Positions 56,176 to 63,496 of a stretch of DNA of 64,000 nt are shown here, one piece after another. This DNA comes from Anaerorhabdus furcosa (lineage in GTDB: Bacteria; Bacillota_I; Bacilli_A; Erysipelotrichales; Erysipelotrichaceae). Position 1 is the stretch's first letter. Each line of letters starts with the position of its first letter. The stretch lies in assembly GCF_900167375.1 (NCBI RefSeq), contig NZ_FUWY01000001.1:124001-188000 (forward strand), in the 5' to 3' direction. The notes beneath the pieces were generated by a model. That model was not told where the DNA came from. It was given only the letters and a program-made list of their open reading frames with translations, and did no database searches. A program made the position numbers and the translations under genes.

Positions 56176-56766
56176 TTATCCCTTCGCTATCATAAGCGCT
56201 ATTGCTTCAATCAATAATATAATACCACTTACTATTAAATAAATTCCCGACATCCACTCAAATGTCAACGTAGTCACAAATGGACTAATAATAAAGAAGA
56301 ATGCAAGGATAATATTTAGCCAGCCACTGAAAGTAATCATTCCAGTTTTGTATTCTCCAGCCATTTTCAATGATGATGCGAAATTCAGTTTATTAAATCC
56401 TGACATAAGCAATACTATTGCGAATATCATAGCCAAGAAATTAAGAATAACTCCTACTGTTAATGCTTTCGAATCCCCCATCCATAGAGTAAGAATCCAA
56501 CCAGCAAATAAAATATTAATAATCGCTAATACTAAATCCCATGCACTTCTACTTTTCGAACTAAAGTAACGAACTAAAATATATATTCCTTCAATCCCGA
56601 TTCCAATTGCAATTAATATTCCTGCACCAATACTCACTGCAAGAGGATTAATAAATAATAAAACGCCAACAGCTATCATAAGGATAGCAGCAATAATTCC
56701 AGAAAGAGCATGGCGTTTTAGCATGCCTTCCATCGATGTTTCCATAGTAAAATCTTGTCTTAACAT
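56176..56766 (-). CDS. DUF308 (HdeD-like) membrane protein
   Basis: 196 residues with six membrane segments in three similar pairs, each with patterns like ILMIAVGVLLFINPLAVSIGAG. This is the HdeD/DUF308 arrangement, linked to acid resistance in enterobacteria. AAAGGAAA lies before the start. Whether it works with gadBC is unknown. Confidence 0.82.
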   Translation of the reverse strand: MLRQDFTMETSMEGMLKRHALSGIIAAILMIAVGVLLFINPLAVSIGAGILIAIGIGIEGIYILVRYFSSKSRSAWDLVLAIINILFAGWILTLWMGDSKALTVGVILNFLAMIFAIVLLMSGFNKLNFASSLKMAGEYKTGMITFSGWLNIILAFFFIISPFVTTLTFEWMSGIYLIVSGIILLIEAIALMIAKG

Positions 56767-57837
56767 AATTTTTTCCTTTCAATACAAGTTGGTTTTGACA
56801 AAGCGGGTCATATCAAGATTTAAATCTTGGTAATAATATTTGTCACTACTTGGTTAATTTCATTATAATACGCTTTTTTATAAAACACGTGGATTTCACT
56901 CTTTCAATCATTTCTCATTTAATAATTATAAGTCACTTAATAGCTAAGAATAAGTTAATAAAGCCAATTATGTATGAATTATCTCAATACATAATTGAAG
57001 CCAAAAAAAGCAACAATCTATTATGATCGTTGCTTCATTTACTAATGGTGTGAATAGGGGTATGAGTTGCGAACCCTATACTTCTTGTTACTTACGATGA
57101 TATTATATCATAAAATATAATTTTGCATACATCATCTTATACCTAATAGATATTATACAAACTACAGTTAATCATTAATAGAAATGTCCCCGAATTACGA
57201 TAATAACCTTAAATCGTTTTGAAATTCTCTCTGCTTTGGCAACTTCACTCTATGTGCACTTTCACCACAGATTACTAGCATATGCCTGTCATACCATAAA
57301 AAACATTTATTTTACTTACTTTAAAAATATCCACAGTTTTGCAAGATGTTTTTAATCAATTTTATAATACCCCACTAACTGTTTTAGGTCTTTACTAAAT
57401 TGTTTTCAAACTGTTCAATCAGTTTGAAATGTAAATTTAAAAGAATGTGAAAAATAACTAGCAAAGATCTCACCATTAATATCAATTTTCCTAACCTACT
57501 AATTTAAAATGAATTTCAGTACCGTAAAATGAATTTTTGAACAATACCTCTTTAAGATTGAATTCATACATTTCATTTAGCTCAATGACAAAAGTAAAAA
57601 TCTTTAAAATAAACCTCACAATTACCACATGCACAAAACAATCACAATGTGATAAAAACTTTAAATATAGTGTTGTTTGGATTATCATTTTAACATCATC
57701 AAATTAACAACAAAAATCATTAATTACGAGAGAACTCTTTGAATCAATATATTCAAAATTCATATTATAATCCCATCCGCTTTTATACTAAATATGTATC
57801 CGAATTATCATTAAGTATTATAAAATTAATATTAACT
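56767..57837. other. Gene-poor start of the variable region
   Basis: More than 1 kb, very AT-rich, with no reading frame I can support. It holds a leftward terminator and tRNA-like 3' end (57003-57085). A GGGGACATTTC stretch at about 57184-57195 looks vaguely like an insertion-sequence end but cannot be assigned. A 65-codon frame at 57491-57688 has odd composition and no ribosome site. Confidence 0.5.
57003..57085 (-). other. Possible decayed tRNA 3' end with terminator
   Basis: On the minus strand a sequence ending in CACCA (57045) has a T-loop-like GGTTCGCAAC 20-30 bases before it. It is followed by a strong hairpin, AAGCAACGATC pairing with GATTGTTGCTT, and TTTTTTT (57002-57036). That layout matches a tRNA gene end plus terminator, but the arms do not pair properly, so it would be a remnant. 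Confidence 0.35.
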
Positions 57838-59496
57838 TCAGACATTAGTAAGTTTCTCAATAATATCTTTTAGTTTTATTACTTCTATCTTAGATTTTTT
57901 AGAGTCGTTATCTATATAATATTTTTTATCTTCTCCACTATTTACAATTTTAAAAATATAACCTGTTTCTTGTTCAACCGCTGAAGTCATTTTTGTGCCG
58001 TCCTTTATATCATTCATAAGATCCCAGCATATAATAGTATCTACATTTTCAAAAGAATGATTAAAGCAATCTTTTTTTAATTTATACTTTAATTCTACAT
58101 AAAAATACTCACAATCTTTTAAAGGTTGATCACTATTTTTTCTAGCTAAAATATCTATCCCTTTATACGTATTATAATCAATTGGCTCGAAATTAAAATA
58201 TTCTCTTTTCAAAGTATAGAGTGAAACAAAAATCGCATATGTTTCTTGCTCATTATTAGGTTCATAAAATGAACATCCACAGAATGTTATTTTCTTTTTT
58301 TCTTCTATCCGTCTTTTTCTTGCATTAAATTCTTCTCTTTCCACCTCCATAGTTCTCTTTTCATTTTGCCATGATTTCAATGCATCTAAACAATTATTTT
58401 TATAGAGATCTATATTAATTTCTTGAATAAATTCTTTAATTTCTTCTTCTAATGCATTCAATTCCTCAACCGAAGTATTTGTTATTGATCCTCTATTTGC
58501 AGTAAGTTTAAAATGCTGTGAATTTACAAATCCATGAATCATTACAAACGAATTTGATCCGGTTCCAAAGTTAGAAATCCACTCATTCACTCGCTGCACG
58601 GGAATATAGTCTTTACACAAATAGATTCCGTATCTATCCGAAACTTTATATCTTCCTTTTTGGGTTTTCTTGGCCCCAAGCATCGGATTGTAATTTTTTT
58701 TAGCAGAATCTCCTTCAACATAGATCACAACTTCGTATTTAAAATAGGGATACTTTTCCAAGCAATCACTTTTCTCATATTTCTTAACAAAATAATCACA
58801 AGCATCAACGTCATGCAACTCAAATAATTCATTAATATTATCATTGACTTTCGGAAATCTATGACCAAATTCAAGTTTCTCATATTTATCCCGATCTAAC
58901 CCTTTTAACTTTATGATACAACTACTTAATTCAAGTTTCCCAAATTCTTTTTCAACAGATCCATGCTTAGTAAACCAATAAATATAATCTTTCACAATTT
59001 CATGCGAATACTTCGAATAATCTCTAGAATAATTTGTGAGTTTAATTCGTGTTCCTCGTTCACATTCGTGTAAACTCTTGAACTTAGGTGCATGAAGTTT
59101 TCCTCGTTTTAAGGCATCATAAGGTTTATCGCAGTAAGAGTAATAATGTTCCTCACCTGTTGATGTCCATATTTCAATTTTCTCAGACCTTAAGTAAATT
59201 TTTGTACCATGTCCTTTTTCTCCAATCTTCTCCTTATTTTCTTTAGAAGAAGAATTACCTAAGCTCCAAAAATTTTCTTTTAACATTTTTTCAGACATTC
59301 CACTGCCATTGTCTATTATTTCAATTGTAAAAATGTCTTCAGTCATCTGAAATATTAATGAAATCTCCGTCGCTCCATGATCATAAGCATTGGAAATACC
59401 TTCTCTTGTCACTTCTAAAGGATCTCCAAAATCACCTGTTATTTCACTGAATTCCCCTACACTGTTAACTTCAGGAATAATTTCTATTTCATTCAT
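57838..59496 (-). CDS. GHKL ATPase fused to a PD-(D/E)XK-like nuclease domain
   Basis: 552 residues, intact. The N-terminal Bergerat-fold ATPase (about 20-200) has its N box at REGISNAYDHGA (Glu32, Asn36, Asp39), G1 box DNGSGM (62-67), G2 loop LGNSSSK...GEKGHGTK (79-99), and GTRIKLTNY near 148. A transducer-like region with HFKLTANRGS and a helical Glu/Arg-rich linker (about 345-402) follows. The C-terminal part (about 410-550) has GIDILA (Asp448) and FYVELKYK (Glu468, Lys470), the spacing of a PD-(D/E)XK active site, then VDTIICWDL. No H box, so not a histidine kinase. It resembles MORC/MutL-like ATPases and GHKL-type restriction enzymes, but no methyltransferase is adjacent. It is probably an anti-phage or DNA-targeting protein. 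Confidence 0.8.
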   Translation of the reverse strand: MNEIEIIPEVNSVGEFSEITGDFGDPLEVTREGISNAYDHGATEISLIFQMTEDIFTIEIIDNGSGMSEKMLKENFWSLGNSSSKENKEKIGEKGHGTKIYLRSEKIEIWTSTGEEHYYSYCDKPYDALKRGKLHAPKFKSLHECERGTRIKLTNYSRDYSKYSHEIVKDYIYWFTKHGSVEKEFGKLELSSCIIKLKGLDRDKYEKLEFGHRFPKVNDNINELFELHDVDACDYFVKKYEKSDCLEKYPYFKYEVVIYVEGDSAKKNYNPMLGAKKTQKGRYKVSDRYGIYLCKDYIPVQRVNEWISNFGTGSNSFVMIHGFVNSQHFKLTANRGSITNTSVEELNALEEEIKEFIQEINIDLYKNNCLDALKSWQNEKRTMEVEREEFNARKRRIEEKKKITFCGCSFYEPNNEQETYAIFVSLYTLKREYFNFEPIDYNTYKGIDILARKNSDQPLKDCEYFYVELKYKLKKDCFNHSFENVDTIICWDLMNDIKDGTKMTSAVEQETGYIFKIVNSGEDKKYYIDNDSKKSKIEVIKLKDIIEKLTNV

Positions 59497-60039
59497 ATCC
59501 AGTTCGTCACCCTCGTTTATTAGATCATGAATTACAGTAAATTACAAGATCTTTTCCATAATTATAATCTCCTATAATACTTAAAATAACTTTAAATGCA
59601 TATGTTCTACTACCTCATTTTGAAAATATAAGATTTATCCTAAATGATTTAAATAAAACATTAGTTTAATTTTTCTTAATTATGAAAGATCTTGTTTTAA
59701 TATGAAAATCCATTAGCATGTCATTTTTACAAATTTACAACAAAAAATCAGAACTTTTGATAATATTAATTCATGTGACAGTGACAAAAGAAAGTCAAGT
59801 AGAGTTTATTCTAATATTTGCTAAATAAATAGTTCTAGCCTAATACTTCCTTTCGTATTGAGTATATAAAAAGCGGTTATTTAAAACACTCAATTTATAA
59901 TGGTAAGTCCTTGGGTTGGTAAAAAATGTATTCATTTTGCTTCTCTATAGTTAATAAAAAGCATTAGTTCTTCACTATAGCTCAACATATAATTTCATAC
60001 TTTTTATTTTTATGGTGCCATATTTTTTTAATTCTATGA
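59497..60039. other. Gene-free stretch with a decayed attachment site
   Basis: Should contain the promoter of the leftward GHKL gene. No open frame is supported. The only recognised item is the decayed tRNA-Lys 3'/terminator copy at 59868-59915, described separately. Confidence 0.5.
59868..59915 (-). repeat. Decayed copy of tRNA-Lys(CTT) 3' end plus terminator (old attachment site)
   Basis: Aligns without gaps to 61484-61531 with 39 of 48 bases equal (counted by eye). It includes the tRNA end TGGT..TCCTTGGG and the start of the flanking terminator hairpin at the same spacing. The match ends in the T-arm, so it is not functional. Confidence 0.65.
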
Positions 60040-60800
60040 TTACTTTATACAGTATCCATTTGCATTATGCAATATTTTTTCCCACCTGGTTGAAAAGTCA
60101 TATTCGTTTGGAACACAGGCACCATTCTTCTTCATAGATTCCCCTAATTTAAATACAACTCTCTCGCCTAATTTTTTATTTGGATTGAGTAACATGAGTA
60201 TGTAAATGAAATAGAATGTAGTGGAATTATCGACAGGTTCTCCATTCAAAAAATTTTCATTAACTATGGCTGGTTTGATGGTGTGCTTAAAACTAATATA
60301 AACGAGTGAAGTGGCAACATAGATTTCTAAGATATGCCGCACTATGATAAAGGCGATTCAAGTCTAAAGGACTAATATTTGAATAACCATCTATCTTTTT
60401 ATCTTTTAACTTTAAAACAGAATAAAATCTGGATATATCTCCAAATGACATTATTTCACCATTGCCCATAGCGGTATTTCACCATCATATTTATTCCTAT
60501 GATGTGCAACAATTAGATTTTTATCGTTTTTTCTGCTATATCATTCATTTTTTTAAGAATCCTTAAGCTGTCACCATAGTTGCTGTAATTATCTAAGTTC
60601 CTATATCCCATTCCACCATATTTTAATGAAAAACTATAGGAAATTTGTGTTTTCAAATATACTTCAACATCACTTATTATTTCGAATAATATACCTCTTA
60701 ATTCTTTGTCAAATTTATATATAATATACATTTTCAAAACTAACCTTATCTTTAAATTTACCACATTCATCTAAAAAATCAATCATATAGCCACTAAGCG
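60040..60800 (-). pseudogene. Abi_2 (AbiD/AbiF-like) abortive-infection pseudogene
   Basis: Pieces of an Abi_2 protein lie in several frames on the minus strand. YMIDFLDECGKFKDKVSFEN comes first (about 60740-60800). A shifted frame gives YKFDKELRGILFEIISDVE and LKTQISYSFSLKYG, then IPLWAMV before a stop. Another shift gives EIMSFGDISRFYSVLK and AAYLRNLCCHFTRLY. The frame ending at 60040 carries the C-terminus. At least three frameshifts and a missing N-terminus show it is dead. Abi_2 proteins stop phage growth by killing or arresting the infected cell. Confidence 0.78.
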
Positions 60801-60897
60801 TAGATTATCAAGTTAAATTGGACAGTGAAAGAAAGCATGAATGAAATATAATGGAAATGAGAGATGATTTGTGATGGTCTTGAAAGGAGGTCATTTT

Positions 60898-61143
60898 ATG
60901 ACTGGCACAAATAAACATTTAACCTATGATGATCGTCTTAAACTATTATCTTTTGTTTCTAAGAATTATAGTATGTGTAAGATTGGAATGATTTTAGGTA
61001 AATCACCTTCCTCTATTTCTCGAGAATTAAAAATCAATTGTTATCGTAAATGGGTCTTCAATGACAATGATACCTTATGTACGCATGCTCGTACCTATCC
61101 AAGTATTAAACGTGGTTGCAATCAAACCTGTAAGCTTTATTAG
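60898..61143 (+). pseudogene. Truncated IS30-type transposase
   Basis: AAAGGAGG is followed by 81 codons matching the N-terminal HTH of IS30-family transposases: HLTYDDRLKLLSFVSKNYS and KIGMILGKSPSSISRELK, then the Cys-containing segment. The frame stops at 61143 without the DDE catalytic core, so only a fragment remains. It abuts integrase remains immediately downstream. Confidence 0.8.
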
Positions 61144-61151
61144 CTTGAACC

Positions 61152-61443
61152 TTGCCCTCGTTTATTAAAAGCGCCTTGGGTTTGTTTGTTGATGATGAAC
61201 CATTATCAAATACAACAATACAACGAATCTTCGATAATGGAATAAAAACCTCAGGAGTTAAAAAGATACGTATACACGATTTAAGACATTCTCACGCAAC
61301 AAACTTAATCAATGCAGGTGGCAAACATAGTAGCAGTATCAAAACGCCTAGGACACAGTGATATATCAATGACATTGCGAGTATACACACATCTAATGAA
61401 AAGAAGTGAAGATGAACTTATCGCAATATTAGAAAATAAATAA
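61152..61443 (+). pseudogene. Tyrosine integrase C-terminal fragment, frameshifted
   Basis: The first part reads TTIQRIFDNGIKTSGVKKIR then IHDLRHSHATNLINAG (catalytic His/Arg box). A frameshift near 61320 follows, and the other frame gives VSKRLGHSDISMTLRVYTHL with the second His and the catalytic Tyr, to a stop at 61441-61443. The N-terminal three quarters are missing. Such integrases (Tn916/phage type) insert at tRNA genes, and a half-tRNA lies 74 bases downstream. Confidence 0.85.
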
Positions 61444-61471
61444 ATGGTACCAAAGTGGTGCCATTTTTACT
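61444..61471 (+). terminator. Terminator after the integrase remnant
   Basis: An 8-bp stem ATGGTACC/GGTGCCAT (one G-U pair) with a five-base loop, then TTTTT. Confidence 0.7.
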
Positions 61472-61480
61472 TTAGACAAC

Positions 61481-61507
61481 AAAAAAAAGTGGCTATTTAT
61501 ACCACTT
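61481..61507 (-). terminator. Native terminator of the tRNA-Lys(CTT) gene
   Basis: A 6-bp stem AAGTGG/CCACTT followed leftwards by TTTTTTTT. It sits just downstream of the half-tRNA and is also preserved in the decayed copy at 59868. Confidence 0.65.
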
Positions 61508-61516
61508 ATTTTTTAA

Positions 61517-61561
61517 TGGTGACTCCTTGGGGGATCGAACCCCAGACCCACTGATTAAGAG
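61517..61561 (-). other. tRNA-Lys(CTT) 3' half: attachment-site duplicate
   Basis: 45 bases read as a perfect 3' half of tRNA-Lys with anticodon CTT: the loop from its first base (CTCTTAA), anticodon stem 3' strand TCAGT, variable loop, a fully paired T-arm TGGGG-TTCGATC-CCCCA, the acceptor 3' strand AGGAGTC and encoded ACCA. The 5' half is absent: the sequence to the right turns into unrelated A-rich DNA exactly at the anticodon loop, a common integrase crossover point. It is therefore an att site rather than a working tRNA. Confidence 0.8.
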
Positions 61562-61695
61562 ATAAAAAAATCTATTAATAATCAAAGAAATATCAACAAA
61601 TTTCTCATTCTTGCCAATAATTAATAGTTGATATAATGAAAAAATAATTCAATTCTTCAGTTAAATCATTTTTCTATAAACTACATACATATAAA

Positions 61696-61716
61696 AGTGG
61701 GTTGTATAAACCCACT
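61696..61716 (-). terminator. Terminator of the small secreted-peptide gene
   Basis: A perfect 8-bp stem AGTGGGTT/AACCCACT with a five-base loop and TTTTAT leftwards, 17 bases after the peptide stop codon. Confidence 0.75.
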
Positions 61717-61732
61717 CCTATTCATAGCTCCA

Positions 61733-61930
61733 TCATACTGGTCCATCATCAATCATTCTAAATTTTGAAGTACAGGGAATCGGACTATCTTTTGACAACT
61801 TACCAGTGTTAACATCATAAATACAAGGTTTTATATTATTACTTGTATTTACAATAATCTGATTATGACTTCCAAGTACTAGCATCAAAATAATTGAACA
61901 GTTGAGAATGGTCTTCATTATTTTTTTCAT
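61733..61930 (-). CDS. Small secreted peptide precursor (candidate)
   Basis: 65 residues. Met-Lys-Lys and a hydrophobic stretch (about 7-20) form a signal peptide. The remaining 40 or so residues are polar with two cysteines bracketing PCIYDVNTGKLSKDSPIPC. AAGGGAGA lies before the ATG and it has its own terminator, so it looks like a real short transcription unit. It is divergent from the XRE-TPR regulator 169 bases away, the layout of peptide-pheromone systems. A bacteriocin-like or signalling role is inference. Confidence 0.6.
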   Translation of the reverse strand: MKKIMKTILNCSIILMLVLGSHNQIIVNTSNNIKPCIYDVNTGKLSKDSPIPCTSKFRMIDDGPV

Positions 61931-62099
61931 TCTTCAGTCTCCCTTCTTATATATATTATACTTTATTTAGCAATAATTAAGATTTAGTTTGTGTTATAGA
62001 TTTAAATAATTAATTCATCTTTAAGCACATTAAATTACTGTCTATTTATAACACTCAATCATTTGATAGTGTGATACCATTAATGTAGAGGTGAAAGCT

Positions 62100-63299
62100 A
62101 TGGAAAATTATGGGGTTGCATTAGGAGTGCTTGTTAAACGCGAAAGACTAAAAAACAATTTAACAGCGCAACAACTAGCAAAAAAAGTAAATTTTTCAAG
62201 AAGCTATATTTCTAGAATTGAAAACGGAGTTTTAGTAGATGATTCAATCTACAAAAAGATAATGGCTTATTTTCATTTGCCTTATTATGGTATTAGTGAA
62301 TGCCAAGCACATGAAAATAAACTTGATTATGCTTATTTAGACTTCATATATATAAAAGATAAAAAGAAGAATATTTCAGAATTACTCTTTCAACTAGCTG
62401 ATTACAAGTATTCTCCACTATTCGCTAAATACATGATTATACAACTTATTTATTATGTTACTTACCCCGAAGAAAACCAACAAGAAAAAGAAACATTCTT
62501 AGCTGAAATATTATCACTAGTTCATTCCTTTTCACCAAATCATCAACAGATTATTTATGATTATTTAGGATTTGATTTTATGTACAGTAATGTATCAAAA
62601 GCAAAAATATATTTTGATAAAGCAATCGCTTGTGGAGTATTCAATGAGTCGACGAGTATGTTATACTACCATATTAGTGTCTTTCAATATCGTTGTAATC
62701 ATTTATGTTTAGCATTCTCATTCTCCACGAAAGCTTTCAATCAGTTTAGCACTGAATTAAATTATAAAAGACTATTCTATACTAAATTTCATATTGCTAA
62801 CATCTTCATGCTTGATCAAGCTTACGATAAAGCAATAGGAATGTATAAAAAATTGATAGATAATGATGCAGTAGAAGATAAGTCAATTGTATTTTCAAAT
62901 CTCTCTTGGGCATACTACAGCATTAAAGAATACGATAAGGCAAAACTTATGATTTCAAAATGTACACATAAAAGATTTAGTTATTACTTCAATTCAATCT
63001 TAATTAACGCGGCTCTAAAGAATACTTCTGATGCCTTATCACTAATTAATGAGTTTTTGAAAAAATCAAACAATAATATAGAAAGGCAAATTATTTTCAT
63101 ATTAAAGTGCAAGATAACAAGTCAATATTCAGACGATTTTGAACAACTACTAATCACCAGCTATAAACAAGCAAAGAATTCATTTGATATTACAATTGTC
63201 TCACTTTTAAATTCGTACTTGGTTGATTACTTTATTTTAAATCGCGAATATAAGCAAGCTAATTATTATTTAAGAGAATTATTTAATTCTAAGTTATAA
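62100..63299 (+). CDS. XRE-type regulator with TPR-like domain (RRNPP/Rgg-like)
   Basis: 399 residues. The N-terminal HTH (about 8-62) has RLKNNLTAQQLAKKVNFSRS and YISRIENG. A long all-helical domain (about 85-399) has TPR-like repeats (for example AKIYFDKAIACGVF, AYDKAIGMYKKLI, EYDKAKLMISK). This architecture binds short peptides in Rgg, PlcR and MutR regulators. I chose the ATG at 62100, which has AGAGGTG at a better spacing than the GTG nine bases upstream. It probably controls the divergent peptide gene and/or the C39 gene. Confidence 0.82.
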   Translation: MENYGVALGVLVKRERLKNNLTAQQLAKKVNFSRSYISRIENGVLVDDSIYKKIMAYFHLPYYGISECQAHENKLDYAYLDFIYIKDKKKNISELLFQLADYKYSPLFAKYMIIQLIYYVTYPEENQQEKETFLAEILSLVHSFSPNHQQIIYDYLGFDFMYSNVSKAKIYFDKAIACGVFNESTSMLYYHISVFQYRCNHLCLAFSFSTKAFNQFSTELNYKRLFYTKFHIANIFMLDQAYDKAIGMYKKLIDNDAVEDKSIVFSNLSWAYYSIKEYDKAKLMISKCTHKRFSYYFNSILINAALKNTSDALSLINEFLKKSNNNIERQIIFILKCKITSQYSDDFEQLLITSYKQAKNSFDITIVSLLNSYLVDYFILNREYKQANYYLRELFNSKL

Positions 63300-63304
63300 A
63301 TTCC

Positions 63305-63340
63305 CATAACAAAAGGTCGCTTAAGTGACCTTTTGTTATG
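63305..63340. terminator. Strong terminator after the XRE-TPR gene
   Basis: A perfect 14-bp stem CATAACAAAAGGTC/GACCTTTTGTTATG with an eight-base loop. The T-run lies within the stem end, so it may act in both directions. Confidence 0.65.
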
Positions 63341-63496
63341 CTCACTCTAAAACATTTTTCACTTGAAATATAGTTTATAATTTAATTATAAGTACTAACA
63401 AGAAAGGTGGTTGATTCGCTTGCCAAACAGGTATGAGAATGGAGATAATTCAATAATCATTAATATGCTTAATTAAAATAGAAAAGGAGAAATGAA

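Noticed and set aside
57040-57100. A tmRNA (ssrA) 3' end.
   Set aside because: There is no upstream tag-peptide frame or the paired tmRNA 5' end within several hundred bases.
57491-57688. A 65-codon open frame on the minus strand.
   Set aside because: No ribosome site, odd composition (Phe, Val and Ile runs without a clear membrane pattern), and it lies in a non-coding AT-rich stretch.
57838-59496. Reading the GHKL gene as a two-component histidine kinase or a housekeeping MutL/GyrB.
   Set aside because: There is no phospho-acceptor H box or dimerisation domain, no partner regulator, and the region after the ATPase does not look like MutL or gyrase; the C-terminus looks nuclease-like instead.
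57838-61443. A complete restriction-modification system.
   Set aside because: No methyltransferase motif (such as NPPY or a PCQ-type catalytic loop) was found on either strand in the region, so only a nuclease-like component is supported.
61517-61561. A functional tRNA-Lys gene.
   Set aside because: The 5' half is missing; the sequence beyond the anticodon loop cannot complete the D-arm or acceptor stem.
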